A stretch of 64,000 nucleotides of DNA. Source: Jeotgalibacillus sp. R-1-5s-1. Lineage in GTDB: Bacteria > Bacillota > Bacilli > Bacillales > Jeotgalibacillaceae. Where the stretch lies: NCBI RefSeq assembly GCF_004405105.1, contig NZ_SORW01000002.1, positions 431,035 through 495,034 on the forward strand. The letters are read 5' to 3'. This document shows positions 9,044 to 21,930 of the stretch, one piece after another (the first letter of the stretch is position 1; every line of letters begins with the position of its first letter). Made by a program: the position numbers and the translations under genes. The notes under the pieces are model-generated. The model worked only from the letters and a program-made list of their open reading frames with translations, ran no database searches and was not told the origin of the DNA.

Positions 9044-9058
9044 CTGTCAGCCTCCTTT

Positions 9059-10465
9059 CTATGCGTGTACGTTGACCATGGATCTGACATCAGTAAAACG
9101 TCCGTTTACAGCTGCAGCCGCTGCCATAGCAGGACTGACAAGGTGCGTTCTCGCTCCAGCTCCCTGACGACCTTCAAAGTTACGGTTCGAAGTGGAAGCA
9201 CAGCGCTCACCTGCCGGAACGATATCGTCATTCATCGCAAGACACATGCTGCATCCCGACTCACGCCATTCAAATCCTGCCTCCTTAAAGACCTGATCCA
9301 GTCCTTCCTGTTCAGCCTTCATCTTGACGGTAAATGATCCGGGAACGACGATGGCAGTGACGTTCGGATGAACTTTGCGTCCTTCAATCACCTTTGCTGC
9401 AGCGCGTAAGTCGCCAATACGGGAGTTTGTACACGATCCGATGAAGACGTGCTGGATTTCAATATCTGAAAGAGCCTGACCTTCCTTCAGATCCATATAC
9501 TCAAGTGCCTGCTTTAATTCTTCCTGTTTTCCTGCATCATCATAGTCTTCTGCGTGCGGAATGGCTGATGAAATCCCTGAACCCATCGAAGGGTTAGTCC
9601 CCCACGTCACAAACGGTTCAATCTCGTCTGTATGGATCGTCAGCGTCCGGTCATATTCAGCACCCGGATCCGTAGCATAATCAAGCCACTTTTCTTTTAA
9701 TGCTTCATACTCGTCATCCGGAACATGTGCACGTCCTTTCAGATAATCCGCTGTCGTTTCATCCGGACTGATCAGACCCGCTCTTGCTCCTGCTTCAATT
9801 GACATGTTACAGATGGTCATACGCTCTTCCATTGTCATTTTACGAATCGCGTCACCCGTGTATTCCACTACATAACCGGTTCCGGCATCCACACCGAATT
9901 TTGCGATGATTGCAAGAATGACATCTTTGGCTGTTACCCCGAAACCAAGCTCACCATCTATGCGGATCTCCATTGTTTTCGGCTTGGACTGCCAAAGTGT
10001 CTGCGTGGAAAGAACGTGCTCCACTTCACTTGTTCCAATCCCGAAAGCCAGTGCCCCGAAAGCGCCATGTGTTGATGTATGGCTGTCTCCGCAGACAATC
10101 GTTTTGCCGGGCTGTGTTAATCCAAGCTCAGGCCCGATAACGTGAACGATACCCTGATCCGGATGGTGCATATGTGCAAGCGGAATACCGAATTCCTTAC
10201 AGTTATCAGCAAGCGTGCTCATCTGCTGTTTGGAAATGGGATCTTTAATCACATCACGATTTTTTGTCGGGACATTGTGGTCCATTGTCGCAAAGCTCAA
10301 ATCAGGGCGTCTTACCTTCCTCCCTTTAAGACGGAGACCTTCAAACGCCTGAGGTGAGGTCACCTCGTGAATCAGGTGAAGATCAATATATAAAAGATCC
10401 GGTTTACCGGACTCCTGATGAACGACATGGTCGTTCCAGACTTTTTCTATAATTGTTTTCGCCAT
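9059..10465 (-). CDS. leuC: 3-isopropylmalate dehydratase large subunit
   Basis: Aconitase-family large subunit (468 residues) that holds a [4Fe-4S] cluster. Cluster cysteines are visible in [13 protein letters not shown] and in GCSMCLAMN; also present are TMDHNVPT and [27 protein letters not shown]. It acts with LeuD, encoded immediately downstream. Start ATG with GGGAGGC upstream. Length is normal for the bacterial LeuC group. Confidence 0.98.
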   Translation of the reverse strand: MAKTIIEKVWNDHVVHQESGKPDLLYIDLHLIHEVTSPQAFEGLRLKGRKVRRPDLSFATMDHNVPTKNRDVIKDPISKQQMSTLADNCKEFGIPLAHMHHPDQGIVHVIGPELGLTQPGKTIVCGDSHTSTHGAFGALAFGIGTSEVEHVLSTQTLWQSKPKTMEIRIDGELGFGVTAKDVILAIIAKFGVDAGTGYVVEYTGDAIRKMTMEERMTICNMSIEAGARAGLISPDETTADYLKGRAHVPDDEYEALKEKWLDYATDPGAEYDRTLTIHTDEIEPFVTWGTNPSMGSGISSAIPHAEDYDDAGKQEELKQALEYMDLKEGQALSDIEIQHVFIGSCTNSRIGDLRAAAKVIEGRKVHPNVTAIVVPGSFTVKMKAEQEGLDQVFKEAGFEWRESGCSMCLAMNDDIVPAGERCASTSNRNFEGRQGAGARTHLVSPAMAAAAAVNGRFTDVRSMVNVHA

Positions 10466-10483
10466 TTAAAGTGCCTCCCATTC

Positions 10484-11584
10484 TTACACATAAGCAGATA
10501 GAATGTGATCTGATACAAATTCCCTTTCAAGCTCTTCTACTACTTTATCTGTAAATGCTGTTGTTGATAAAACCTTGTGTCCGGATTTCTGGATGTCGGT
10601 TGTACAGTAGCCATCTTCAAAAACGCTGTAAACTGCCGCTTCTACTGCTGCTGCTTCTGTCTCCATTCCGAAAGAGTATTTCAGCATCATGGCAACAGAC
10701 AGGATCGCTGCTGACGGGTTCGCAATGTTCAGACCCGCGATATCAGGAGCAGAGCCATGGACCGGTTCATAAAGGCCGAAGCCGTCTGAACGGATACTCG
10801 CTGAAGGCAGCATGCCGAGCGATCCGGTTAAAACAGAAGCTTCGTCACTTAAAATGTCACCGAAAAGATTTTCTGTTACGACAACATCAAATGAGCCTGG
10901 CTGTGTGATCAGCTTCATGGCAGCCGCATCAACAAGCAGATGCTCAACCTCCACGTCCGGATACTGCGCTTTTTTCTCTTCAACTACTTCTCTCCAAAGC
11001 TTACTCGTTTCAAGGACATTGGCTTTATCCACTGATGTCACTTTTCCTTTGCGGAGTCTGGCAAGCTCAAAGCCCTGCTCAACGATCCGCTCGACTTCCT
11101 CTCTGGAATAACTCATTGTATCAACGGCACCATTGTGCGTTTTACGCTTTGGTTCACCGAAGTAAAGACCACCAGTCAGTTCACGAACGATCATCATATC
11201 AACATCTTTAGACAGATGATCCTTTAAAGGAGAGGCTTCACTCATTCCTTTAATCGCTTTTACAGGTCGAAGGTTGGCAAATAATCCGAAGTGTTTTCTG
11301 ATCCCGAGAAGCCCGCGTTCCGGACGCAGCTCAGAAGTGTTCTGATCCCATTTCGGACCGCCGACTGCTCCTAATAGTACTGCGTCACTTTTTTCACAAA
11401 GCTCTACCGTTTCCTTTGGCAGAGGATTTCCTGTCTGATCAATAGCAATTCCGCCAATCAGACCCTTTTCAACCCGAAACGTATGATCAAACCGGCGTCC
11501 AATTGATTGGAGGACCTTTACGGCCGATTCTGTTACTTCCTGTCCGATTCCATCTCCATGCAGAACTGCTACTGTTTTTTTCAT
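10484..11584 (-). CDS. leuB: 3-isopropylmalate dehydrogenase
   Basis: NAD-dependent oxidative decarboxylation of 3-isopropylmalate to 2-oxoisocaproate. The 366 residues include AVLHGDGIGQEV at the N-terminus, RELTGGLYFGEPK, the metal-binding NLFGDILSDEAS, and the adenine loop EPVHGSAPDIAG that marks NAD use. It sits between leuA and leuC with 15-18 bp gaps. ATG at 11584 preceded by AAGGGGAG. Confidence 0.98.
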   Translation of the reverse strand: MKKTVAVLHGDGIGQEVTESAVKVLQSIGRRFDHTFRVEKGLIGGIAIDQTGNPLPKETVELCEKSDAVLLGAVGGPKWDQNTSELRPERGLLGIRKHFGLFANLRPVKAIKGMSEASPLKDHLSKDVDMMIVRELTGGLYFGEPKRKTHNGAVDTMSYSREEVERIVEQGFELARLRKGKVTSVDKANVLETSKLWREVVEEKKAQYPDVEVEHLLVDAAAMKLITQPGSFDVVVTENLFGDILSDEASVLTGSLGMLPSASIRSDGFGLYEPVHGSAPDIAGLNIANPSAAILSVAMMLKYSFGMETEAAAVEAAVYSVFEDGYCTTDIQKSGHKVLSTTAFTDKVVEELEREFVSDHILSAYV

Positions 11585-11599
11585 GATGTATTCTCCCCT

Positions 11600-14168
<2,569 letters not shown>

Positions 14169-14182
14169 CTAAGTATGTGGGT

Positions 14183-14695
14183 TTATAAAATAGATAATTG
14201 CTGTGACGGTGTTTTCTGGTTTTCCCTGACAAAAGCTGTTGCTCCCGTCCTTGTCAGTTCTTTAATTCCATATGGTCTTACTAAATCAATAAAGGCTTCA
14301 ACCTTTTCCGGATCGCCGGTTACTTGTACAGTGATAACATTTTTGCTCATATCAATGACGGTTGCCCGGAAAGGTTCAATAATACTGGTGATTTCACTCC
14401 GGACTGCCGGAGGTGACAGCACCTTAATCAGTGCCAGCTCTCTTGTGACGATCGCTTTATCCGTAATGTCATTTACCTTTAACACATCAATTTGCTTCTG
14501 AAGCTGCTTTAACAGCTGTTCAAGTTTCCTTTGATCTTCAACATGAACGACGAATGTCATTTTCGAGATGCCCGGCTGCTCTGTATGTCCAACCGTAATA
14601 CTTTCAATGTTGAACTGCCTTTTCATCAGCAGCCCTGTGACGCGGTTTAGCACGCCACTCTGATTGATCACGGTAGTCGTGATAACTCGCTTCAT
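14183..14695 (-). CDS. ilvN: Acetolactate synthase small (regulatory) subunit
   Basis: ACT-domain regulatory subunit of acetohydroxyacid synthase that confers valine sensitivity on IlvB. The 170 residues begin with the ACT pattern [21 protein letters not shown] and carry the second small-subunit domain from about residue 80. The ATG overlaps the ilvB stop by 4 bp (ATGA type), a classic coupled pair that fixes a 1:1 output. Also named ilvH in Bacillus. Confidence 0.97.
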   Translation of the reverse strand: MKRVITTTVINQSGVLNRVTGLLMKRQFNIESITVGHTEQPGISKMTFVVHVEDQRKLEQLLKQLQKQIDVLKVNDITDKAIVTRELALIKVLSPPAVRSEITSIIEPFRATVIDMSKNVITVQVTGDPEKVEAFIDLVRPYGIKELTRTGATAFVRENQKTPSQQLSIL

Positions 14696-16437
14696 TCTTT
14701 CACCCCTAACATTTCGTGAAGCCCTTTGCCTGGTGCAACCATCGGGTAAACATTTTCAATCTGTTTAACCCGGCAATCGATCAATACCGGCTTATTGGAC
14801 TTTAATGCTTTTTCAAATACCTGATCAGCTTCTTCAACCGTGCTCACTTTATAGCCCTCGATATCATAAGCTTCAGCAAGTTTTACAAAGTCAGGCTGGG
14901 AAGGCATCAGTGATTCAGAATATCTTTCTTCATAAAAGGTTTGCTGCCATTGACGCACCATACCGAGACACTGATTATTTAAAATAATGACTTTGACAGG
15001 AATCTGACTTTCCTGCAGCAGCGACAGCTCCTGCAGCGTCATCTGAAATCCTCCGTCACCGGTAATTGCAACAACCGTTTCTTTCGGTTTCGCCAGCTGT
15101 GCCCCGATCGCTGCCGGGAAACCAAACCCCATGGTTCCAAGGCCTCCTGAGGTTACCCAGTGATCCGGGTTGTTAAATTTATAATATTGAGCTGCCCACA
15201 TCTGGTGCTGTCCAACATCTGTTGTGACGATGGCATTTCCGCCGGTATGCTTGTGGATCATTTCAATCGCCTGCTGAGGGAGAATTCCTTCTTCAGACTG
15301 CCTGTAGAAGAGAGGAAACTCCTCTGTCAGTTTATTCAGGTGATCTGTCCATTCACTGAATCCATCTGTTACAACACCGAGTTTTAAAAGGGACTGAAGT
15401 GCCTCTTTTGCATCTGCAACAATCGGAATATCCGTTGGAACGTTTTTTCCGATTTCAGCTGGATCAATATCGATATGAACGATGTGTGCATTCGGTGCAA
15501 AGTGATCAAGATTTCCTGTTAACCGGTCGTCAAATCTTGCACCGAAGTTGATAAGTAAATCGCATTCACAAATGGCCATGTTGGCTGCATAGGTTCCATG
15601 CATACCTGCCATGCCAAGAAACTGAGGATGATCCCCTTTGATGGTTCCTAATCCTAACAGTGTGTTTGTAATTGGAATTTTGGACTGTTCAACAAATTTC
15701 ACTAAATCTTCAGACGCTTTGGCGTGCAGCACACCTGCTCCAGCCAGAATCAAAGGCTTTTTCGCTTTCTGGATAGCCTGTGCCACCTTTTGAATCTGCA
15801 GAAAGTTTGGCGATGTTGTCGGCTGGTAACCCGGGAGATCCACTTCAGTCTGTTTTACTTCTGACAGTGTGAAAATTTCATTTGAAACATTTTTAGGAAT
15901 ATCGACTAGAACAGGTCCCGGTCTGCCGGTAGAAGCGATATGAAATGCCTCATGAATGATTCTCGGAAGGTCGTTCACATCCTTGACCTGATAGTTATGC
16001 TTCGTGATTGGCTGTGTAATGCCTACAATGTCCGCCTCCTGAAAGGCGTCAGTGCCGATTACTGCACTGGCCACCTGACCGGTAAATACAACAAGCGGGA
16101 GGGAATCCATCATGGCATCAGCAATGCCTGTTACCAGGTTCGTTGCACCAGGGCCTGATGTAGCAATTACAACCCCCGTCTTACCGGAGACTCTTGCGTA
16201 CCCTTCAGCCGCGTGAATGGCCCCCTGTTCGTGTCTGGCCAGAATGTGAGGAATCGGATTCTTGTATAGAGCATCATAGATAGGAAGTACAGCTCCACCC
16301 GGATAACCGAAGATCATTTCCACCCCTTCATTCTGAAGGGATTGTATAAATACATCTGCACCCTGTGCCGCTGACTTTTCCACATCTCCACCAAGTGCTT
16401 TCATCTGATCATGCTTTTCGTTTACCTGCACGCTCAT
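14692..16437 (-). CDS. ilvB: Acetolactate synthase large (catalytic) subunit
   Basis: Thiamine-diphosphate enzyme that makes 2-acetolactate from two pyruvates or 2-aceto-2-hydroxybutyrate from pyruvate and 2-oxobutyrate. The 581 residues have the catalytic glutamate region ([18 protein letters not shown]), the central FAD-binding domain, and the ThDP motif [12 protein letters not shown] running to the NN pair in [16 protein letters not shown]-region start at 16437 with GGAGGC upstream. First gene behind the T-box leader. Confidence 0.98.
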   Translation of the reverse strand: MSVQVNEKHDQMKALGGDVEKSAAQGADVFIQSLQNEGVEMIFGYPGGAVLPIYDALYKNPIPHILARHEQGAIHAAEGYARVSGKTGVVIATSGPGATNLVTGIADAMMDSLPLVVFTGQVASAVIGTDAFQEADIVGITQPITKHNYQVKDVNDLPRIIHEAFHIASTGRPGPVLVDIPKNVSNEIFTLSEVKQTEVDLPGYQPTTSPNFLQIQKVAQAIQKAKKPLILAGAGVLHAKASEDLVKFVEQSKIPITNTLLGLGTIKGDHPQFLGMAGMHGTYAANMAICECDLLINFGARFDDRLTGNLDHFAPNAHIVHIDIDPAEIGKNVPTDIPIVADAKEALQSLLKLGVVTDGFSEWTDHLNKLTEEFPLFYRQSEEGILPQQAIEMIHKHTGGNAIVTTDVGQHQMWAAQYYKFNNPDHWVTSGGLGTMGFGFPAAIGAQLAKPKETVVAITGDGGFQMTLQELSLLQESQIPVKVIILNNQCLGMVRQWQQTFYEERYSESLMPSQPDFVKLAEAYDIEGYKVSTVEEADQVFEKALKSNKPVLIDCRVKQIENVYPMVAPGKGLHEMLGVKE

Positions 16438-16489
16438 CGATTAGCGCCTCCTTCAATCACGTTTCATCTGTTTTATTTTTATAATCAAA

Positions 16490-16757
16490 ATAAAAAAAGT
16501 CCTTCAAGCCCATACAAATAGATCATGGATCCTTTGTATAGGGATGAAAGACTTTTCATGGTACCACCCTACTTCGCAGCTGTTGCTGCCTCCTGAACAG
16601 ATAAACTGTTCACTGATAACGAACACTTTCATGTCCGTGAGCACCTACTGAAAATTTCAGTGCCCCACTCCGAGGGGATGTCATACTCAGCTGGTAATAC
16701 CGGGTTCCACCATCCTCGGCTCTCTGTAAATACCGCTTGCTGAATACTTTAACCTCA
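16490..16757 (-). promoter_or_regulatory. T-box leader with terminator/antiterminator, ilv-leu operon
   Basis: The minus-strand leader contains the T-box sequence AGGGTGGTACC (16557-16570), which pairs with the acceptor end of uncharged tRNA. A terminator follows: arms 16533-16553 and 16499-16519, then seven T at 16491-16498. Stem I is recognisable from GAGAGCCGAGG to the complementary CCTCGG; a CTC leucine codon at 16672-16674 is the best specifier candidate. It predicts read-through into ilvB when leucine-tRNA is uncharged, as known for B. subtilis ilv-leu. The T-box itself is certain; the specifier is inference. Confidence 0.9.
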
Positions 16758-16763
16758 TCAATG

Positions 16764-16792
16764 ATTTAACGTATGATTGCTTTAACTCACAA
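16764..16792 (-). promoter_or_regulatory. Promoter of the T-box/ilvB operon
   Basis: Minus strand TTGTGA (16787-16792), 17-bp spacer, TTAAAT (16764-16769), placed just before the T-box stem I and inside the gap after ilvE. Confidence 0.55.
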
Positions 16793-16811
16793 AAGTTGAT
16801 AGATAAATGAA

Positions 16812-17711
16812 TTACCCTGCATGTAATGTTGAATTATATACCTTGACTCCGTCTTCTATCACAAGTTCACGGAATTCTTTTAAAAGATCTTTTGTCACTT
16901 TACCCGGTTCGCCTTCACCAATCTGGCGCCCATCCACTTTAACGACTGCAATCACTTCTGCAGCTGTTCCAGTAAGGAAAACTTCATCTGCCACATACAC
17001 ATCGTGTCTTGTGAAAACAGCTTCCTCCATTTGATAACCTTTTTTCTTAGCCAGTTCAATGATTGCGTTTCTTGTAATACCTTCCAGCGCTCCAACATAT
17101 CCTGGCGGCGTGAGAATCTTATTACCTCTAACAATGAATATATTATCGGCAGAACCTTCAGCTACATATCCCTGGTCATTCAGCATAAGGGCTTCAGGAA
17201 CACCAGCGAGACCTGCTTCGATTTTAACGAGAATGTTGTTCAAATAATTCAGTGATTTCACTTTAGGACTTAGTACATCAGAACGGTTTCTTCTGCTCGC
17301 AACCGTTACAATTTCAATTCCTGTTTCATAAAGCTTCTTCGGAAATAGTGCTAAGGATTCTGCAATGACAATGACGCTCGGCCTCTTACAAGTAAAAGGA
17401 TCAAGCCCAAGATTGCCAACGCCCCGTGAAACAACTAATCGAATATAACCGTTTGTCAGGTTGTTCTTTCTGAGTGTTTCAATGACAATTTGTTTCATTT
17501 CCTCTTTCGTATAAGGGATTTCAAGTAAAATTGACTTTGCTGAGTCATATAACCGGACAAGATGCTCTTCGAGTCGAAAGACATTTCCATCGTAGGAACG
17601 AATCCCTTCGAACACCCCATCGCCATATAAGAATCCGTGGTCATAAACGGAAATTTTCGCATTTTCTTTTGTGACGTATTCGCCGTCAAGAAAGATTAAT
17701 TGTTCACTCAC
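16812..17711 (-). CDS. ilvE: Branched-chain amino acid aminotransferase
   Basis: Fold-type IV PLP aminotransferase that transfers amino groups to and from branched 2-oxo acids, the last step of Val/Leu/Ile synthesis. The 299 residues include SVYDHGFLYGDGVFEGIR, the PLP lysine in SPKVKSLNYLNNI, and EGSADNIFIVRG. Start chosen at GTG 17711 because GGAAGGAG lies eight bases upstream and SEQLIFLDGEYV matches the family start; the frame extends to 17777 but that part overlaps the promoter. It has its own promoter and is separated from ilvB by the T-box leader. Confidence 0.95.
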   Translation of the reverse strand: MSEQLIFLDGEYVTKENAKISVYDHGFLYGDGVFEGIRSYDGNVFRLEEHLVRLYDSAKSILLEIPYTKEEMKQIVIETLRKNNLTNGYIRLVVSRGVGNLGLDPFTCKRPSVIVIAESLALFPKKLYETGIEIVTVASRRNRSDVLSPKVKSLNYLNNILVKIEAGLAGVPEALMLNDQGYVAEGSADNIFIVRGNKILTPPGYVGALEGITRNAIIELAKKKGYQMEEAVFTRHDVYVADEVFLTGTAAEVIAVVKVDGRQIGEGEPGKVTKDLLKEFRELVIEDGVKVYNSTLHAG

Positions 17712-17776
17712 CTTATTCACTCCTTCCATCAACATAATATCGCGTATCAGTGCTTGATATGCTTGAATTGTTGACA

Positions 17777-17805
17777 ATCATAACGCGGATATACAAGTCC
17801 GTCAA
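17777..17805 (-). promoter_or_regulatory. SigA-type promoter of ilvE
   Basis: Minus strand TTGACG (17800-17805), 17-bp spacer, TATGAT (17777-17782), about 65 bp upstream of the ilvE GTG. Confidence 0.7.
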
Positions 17806-17818
17806 CAGGCTATTTTAT

Positions 17819-17833
17819 AATTTTTAGACAAAT
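17819..17833. promoter_or_regulatory. Possible CodY box upstream of ilvE
   Basis: AATTTTTAGACAAAT matches 12 of 15 positions of the CodY consensus (AATTTTCWGAAAATT) and lies 14 bp upstream of the ilvE -35. The surrounding DNA is very AT-rich, so a chance match is possible. Confidence 0.35.
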
Positions 17834-17953
17834 TAGAATATTTAATTAAATTGTATGCGTTTTCATAATTGATATAGAGCGATTTTGATTTTTTTTAAAT
17901 TTTTTTATTTAACGCGCCGATGTGAGGTGTGAGAGGGGAGGTTTTGTAAAACC

Positions 17954-18066
17954 GGACCGAATTCCCCCTCCGCTTTCCGTGGCCGGGCGGTGAACCCGCC
18001 TGCGCTTCGCACAGTCGGTTTCACCTGTCCCTTTCCGCCACAGGAGTCTTCGGGGGAATACGGTCC
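17954..18066 (+). repeat. Family A palindromic element, 113 bp
   Basis: Arms GGACCGAATTCCCCC and GGGGGAATACGGTCC pair with one mismatch. The core has TCCGCTTTCCGTGGC with GCCACAGGAGTCT, and a GGTGAACC ... GGTTTCACC helix closed by GCGCTTCGCAC. It sits between ilvE and ylaH. From here to 18401 no gene is seen; the AT-rich stretch holds only loosely repeated GATTGAAT-like words. Confidence 0.85.
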
Positions 18067-18401
18067 TAGTCAATCTATTTTAAAAATCATTCATTGAAAT
18101 ATCTTAGAAAATGGACCTATGAGCATCTTTTTTGCTGAGGGGCGATGAGTCAGATTGATTGAATGGCTTGTGCTAGCTAGTGAAGGAATCTTTTAAGGAA
18201 TTGAAAGGATTATGCTCTTGAGTGATGGGATTAGTGTGGTGTTGCCGGGGTAGTGATTGAATTATTTTTTGGAATGATTGAATTAATTTTCAGTAAGAAG
18301 GAATACATTTTTAAAACGATCGAATCATTTGAAGAAGTGATGGAATTAATTAAGGAGTCTGATGTGCCAGAATGATCTGCTTCGAAGCACATGATTAAAA
18401 C

Positions 18402-18432
18402 ATAAAAAGAAGGATCGACGCATGTCGATCCT
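18402..18432 (-). terminator. Terminator after ylaH
   Basis: AGGATCGAC / GTCGATCCT arms (18411-18432) with a four-base loop, followed on the minus strand by TCTTTTTATG. Confidence 0.85.
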
Positions 18433-18441
18433 CCTTACATA

Positions 18442-18753
18442 TTAGACGTTACCTTTAGCCTGTTCACGCCGCAGTCTGATCTTGTAAATGATCAGAATGA
18501 GCGCTGCAATGATCAGTCCTTCTGTAACCGGCAGGAAAATAGCCAGGAAGGTCAGAACGGTACAGCCCGTAATCAGGAAAAGATAAATTAATACATTCTT
18601 AAGCAGAGGCAATTTTTTTGCGAACCCCAGCTTGTATACTAAAATTGATAGCAGCACAATCGTGATGTATAGATACCACATACCTGCATCAGGATTTGTA
18701 TCTACACGGTACAGTGCCGGGAAAAACGAGAGACGATCTTCCACATTGACCAT
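18442..18753 (-). CDS. ylaH: YlaH-like membrane protein
   Basis: A 103-residue membrane protein with three hydrophobic segments ([19 protein letters not shown], a segment around [19 protein letters not shown], and [14 protein letters not shown]) and a basic tail. It closely follows the B. subtilis YlaH pattern, including [14 protein letters not shown]. Function unknown. ATG 18753 chosen; a TTG at 18765 adjoins the AGGAG and is an alternative. It lies 22 bp after typA, as in B. subtilis. Confidence 0.88.
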   Translation of the reverse strand: MVNVEDRLSFFPALYRVDTNPDAGMWYLYITIVLLSILVYKLGFAKKLPLLKNVLIYLFLITGCTVLTFLAIFLPVTEGLIIAALILIIYKIRLRREQAKGNV

Positions 18754-18775
18754 GGAGACTTTCAACTCCTCTTAA

Positions 18776-20620
18776 TTAGTTACCCATTTCAGCGTATTTC
18801 TTTTTCTTTTGAGAACGTTCACGCTCGTTTTTGTCCAGGATCTTTTTGCGGATACGGATAGACTCAGGCGTGATTTCACAAAGCTCATCGTCGTTCAGAT
18901 ACTCAAGTGATTCCTCAAGCGTCATCAGTCTTGGCTTTTTAAGCGTCGTTGTCTGCTCCTTGTTGGCAGAACGGATATTGTTGGCTGCTTTGATTTTTGT
19001 TACGTTTACAGTCAGGTCATTATCACGCGTGTGCTGTCCAACAACCATTCCTTCATACACTTCTGTACCCGGTTCGATGAAGATCGTACCACGGTCCTCT
19101 ACACCAAGAATGGCATACTGGGAAGCCTGGCCTTTATCCATAGAAACAAGTACCCCTTCTCTACGTCCACCTACGCGGCCCTGCTGCATCGGCTGGTAGC
19201 TGTCGAATGAGTGGTTGATGATTCCGTAACCGCGAGTCAGGGTCATGAAATCAGTCGTATAACCAATTAGTCCACGGGCAGGAATCATAAATACAAGACG
19301 CACCTGTCCGTTACCGTTATTGATCATATCAAGCATTTCACCTTTACGCTCACCCATAGATTCAATAATTGAGCCTGTGTATTCTTCAGGAACATCAATT
19401 TGAACGCGTTCAACCGGCTCAGAGCGGACACCGTCGATTTCACGGACAATAACTTCAGGCTTGGATACCTGGAGCTCATATCCTTCACGACGCATATTTT
19501 CGATCAGAATAGACAGGTGAAGCTCACCACGTCCTGAAACAACCCATGCATCCGGTGAATCAGTCGGGTCTACACGAAGGCTGACATCTGTCTCAAGCTG
19601 TGCCAGAAGACGCTCTTCGATTTTACGGGCAGTAACGAATTTCCCTTCACGGCCTGCAAATGGGCTGTTGTTAACAGAGAAAGTCATCTGTAAAGTTGGC
19701 TCATCAATACGAAGAACCGGCAGCGCATCCTGGTGATCAACCGGACATACCGTTTCACCAACGTTGATATCTTCCATTCCCGAAACGGCAATCAGATCTC
19801 CCGCTTTTGCAGACTGAACTTCAACACGTTTCAGCCCCATAAAGCCAAAGATTTTTGTCACACGGAAATTTTTGAATGATCCATCAAGCTTCATCAGTGA
19901 AACCTGCTGACCTACTTCGATTGTTCCGCGGAATACACGTCCGATTCCGATACGTCCTACATAGTCGTTATAATCTAAAAGAGCGATCTGGAATTGAAGC
20001 GGCTCTTCGCTGTTGTCGACTGGAGCAGGGATGTTTTCAACGATCGAGTCATACAGACATTCCATCGTTTCATCCTGTTGTTCCGGATCAAGACTTGCTG
20101 TTCCATTAATAGCTGATGCGTAAACAACCGGGAATTCAAGCTGGTCTTCGTTAGCATCAAGCTCGATAAACAGCTCAAGAACCTCATCGATTACTTCAGC
20201 TGGACGCGCAGCGTCACGGTCAATTTTGTTTACGACAACGATTGGTGTCAAATTCTGCTCAAGGGCTTTCTTCAACACGAAACGTGTCTGAGGCATACAG
20301 CCTTCGTAGGCATCAACCACAAGCAGAACGCCATCAACCATTTTCATGATCCGCTCTACTTCTCCACCGAAGTCTGCGTGTCCCGGTGTATCAAGAATGT
20401 TGATGCGGGTATCTTTATATTGAATCGCAGTATTTTTTGCTAAAATGGTGATACCGCGTTCTCTTTCAAGGTCATTCGAATCCATTGCACGTTCTTCTAC
20501 ATGCTCATTTGAACGAAAGATACCTGATTGTTTTAAAAGCTGGTCTACTAAAGTTGTTTTTCCGTGGTCAACGTGAGCAATGATTGCAATGTTTCGAAGG
20601 TCTTGCCTGATATTAGTCAT
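18776..20620 (-). CDS. typA: Translational GTPase TypA/BipA
   Basis: Ribosome-associated GTPase of the EF-G family, involved in 50S assembly and stress growth. The 614 residues carry the G1 loop [10 protein letters not shown], the switch [13 protein letters not shown], and NKID for guanine binding, then EF-G-like domains II, III and V and the BipA-specific C-terminal domain ending in a highly basic tail. ATG at 20620 with AGGAGTG upstream. Confidence 0.98.
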   Translation of the reverse strand: MTNIRQDLRNIAIIAHVDHGKTTLVDQLLKQSGIFRSNEHVEERAMDSNDLERERGITILAKNTAIQYKDTRINILDTPGHADFGGEVERIMKMVDGVLLVVDAYEGCMPQTRFVLKKALEQNLTPIVVVNKIDRDAARPAEVIDEVLELFIELDANEDQLEFPVVYASAINGTASLDPEQQDETMECLYDSIVENIPAPVDNSEEPLQFQIALLDYNDYVGRIGIGRVFRGTIEVGQQVSLMKLDGSFKNFRVTKIFGFMGLKRVEVQSAKAGDLIAVSGMEDINVGETVCPVDHQDALPVLRIDEPTLQMTFSVNNSPFAGREGKFVTARKIEERLLAQLETDVSLRVDPTDSPDAWVVSGRGELHLSILIENMRREGYELQVSKPEVIVREIDGVRSEPVERVQIDVPEEYTGSIIESMGERKGEMLDMINNGNGQVRLVFMIPARGLIGYTTDFMTLTRGYGIINHSFDSYQPMQQGRVGGRREGVLVSMDKGQASQYAILGVEDRGTIFIEPGTEVYEGMVVGQHTRDNDLTVNVTKIKAANNIRSANKEQTTTLKKPRLMTLEESLEYLNDDELCEITPESIRIRKKILDKNERERSQKKKKYAEMGN

Positions 20621-20732
20621 TATTTCACTCCTGTTTTAACGTTCTAATCTATTCTAACTGTACTATTGTATCACAAGAGGTGGAAATAAAGAAATGGATT
20701 ATGTAAAATATACGTATATGAGGAGGATGACG

Positions 20733-20918
20733 ATGAAAAACGGTAACGGAATTTTTCTTTTTTTAGCGATTCTCGCTGTCGTTGCAATGTCTGCGATCGG
20801 GATCGCGGTTGCTGAGCGCAGCGTTACAGGTATTTTAATTTCTCTGGTTGTATTTATTGCGATATTCGGACTTGGATTTAAAACAAAAAAGAAAATGCGG
20901 GAGCAGAGTGCTGAATAA
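20733..20918 (+). CDS. ylaF: YlaF family small membrane protein (DUF5325)
   Basis: A 61-residue protein with two hydrophobic segments (GIFLFLAILAVVAMSAIGIA and GILISLVVFIAIFGLGF) separated by AERSVT, and a lysine-rich end KTKKKMREQ. Start ATG 20733 has GAGGAGG six bases upstream; the open frame extends to 20694 but those residues are not family-like. Divergent from typA. Function unknown. Confidence 0.85.
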   Translation: MKNGNGIFLFLAILAVVAMSAIGIAVAERSVTGILISLVVFIAIFGLGFKTKKKMREQSAE

Positions 20919-20930
20919 CCGCAAAAAGAG

Positions 20931-20964
20931 AAGACTGAACCAGTTGATGGTCCAGTCTTTTTTA
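20931..20964. terminator. Bidirectional terminator between ylaF and suhB
   Basis: AAGACTGAACC / GGTCCAGTCTT arms with A-tract before and T-tract after. Confidence 0.85.
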
Positions 20965-20969
20965 TTGTT

Positions 20970-21776
20970 TTATGATTTAAAATATTTGCTCAGATATTCC
21001 GTATAAATTTCGTCATGAAGTGAAGCATTTCCGGCAAACACCGGAGAGCTGTCGATCAGATTAAGTGGATTGTTTGACAGATCTGTCATCTTCCCTCCGA
21101 CTTCCTCGATAATCACTTTTCCTCCCGCTACATCCCACGGCGCAAGCCGCATTGTCATATAACCATCTATACCACCCGTTGCAATATACGCCAGTTCAAG
21201 TGCTGCTGAACCGTAAGATCTCGTTCCGCGCGCTTTTCTGACAAGTGGAGTAAATGCTTCGAATGGAATTCTTTCATGTGGTGCTACCCAGGTTGCATTC
21301 AGAGCGAGTATGGACTCCTCAAGCTTTACCTCTTTTAGCGGTGACAGCTTTTTGTCATTTAAATATGCACCTTCGCCTTTTGAGGCCCAATACAATTCAT
21401 CATGGACAACATCATAAATATAACCGAGAATCCCTTCGCCTTCTTCATAAACGCCAATTGAAATGGCAAAATTCCGCTGCTGATGAACAAAATTCATCGT
21501 TCCATCGATTGGATCAATAATCCAAACAGTACCATCCAGCGACTTAACCTGATCTCCAAAGCCCTCTTCACCGAGTATTTTATGATCCGGGTACTTATCC
21601 TGTATTTCTTTTACAAAAAAACGTTCGATTTGCTTGTCCATATTCGTTACTAGATCATTTGCATTACTTTTTGTTTCTATATTAAGAACATCATCGAATG
21701 ATTTAATAATGGTCTGACCGGCTCTTTTGATTAATTCCTTTGCAAAACGGTCCATTTCATTCCGCGTCTGATTCAT
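20970..21776 (-). CDS. suhB: Inositol monophosphatase family protein
   Basis: Mg-dependent phosphatase of the IMPase/FBPase superfamily (B. subtilis YktC group). The 268 residues include LGEEGFG, the metal site WIIDPIDGTMNF, and the second motif APWDVAGGKVIIEEVGG. Activity on inositol phosphate, NADP or other phosphates cannot be separated from the sequence. ATG 21776 has AGGAGG upstream. Confidence 0.95.
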   Translation of the reverse strand: MNQTRNEMDRFAKELIKRAGQTIIKSFDDVLNIETKSNANDLVTNMDKQIERFFVKEIQDKYPDHKILGEEGFGDQVKSLDGTVWIIDPIDGTMNFVHQQRNFAISIGVYEEGEGILGYIYDVVHDELYWASKGEGAYLNDKKLSPLKEVKLEESILALNATWVAPHERIPFEAFTPLVRKARGTRSYGSAALELAYIATGGIDGYMTMRLAPWDVAGGKVIIEEVGGKMTDLSNNPLNLIDSSPVFAGNASLHDEIYTEYLSKYFKS

Positions 21777-21853
21777 TAGGGGTACCTCCTGCCAATTGTA
21801 TCTTGCCTATACAGTAGCCGAACCGCAGGCTCAAGGCAAGGGAAACGACTAAA

Positions 21854-21909
21854 TTCAGCAAGGCTAAGACGAACACTTTTGCTTAAGCGTTCGTCTTAGC
21901 CTTGCTGAA
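21854..21909. repeat. 21-bp perfect inverted repeat between suhB and the 21931 gene
   Basis: Arms 21854-21874 and 21889-21909 (begin TTCAGCAAGGCTAAG) are exact complements with a 14-base loop. On the minus strand the second arm is followed by TTTAGTCGTTTCCC, a weak T-tract, so it may end the transcript of the small gene at 21931. Confidence 0.8.
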
Positions 21910-21930
21910 CAGTTACGTCGGTTAAATTTT

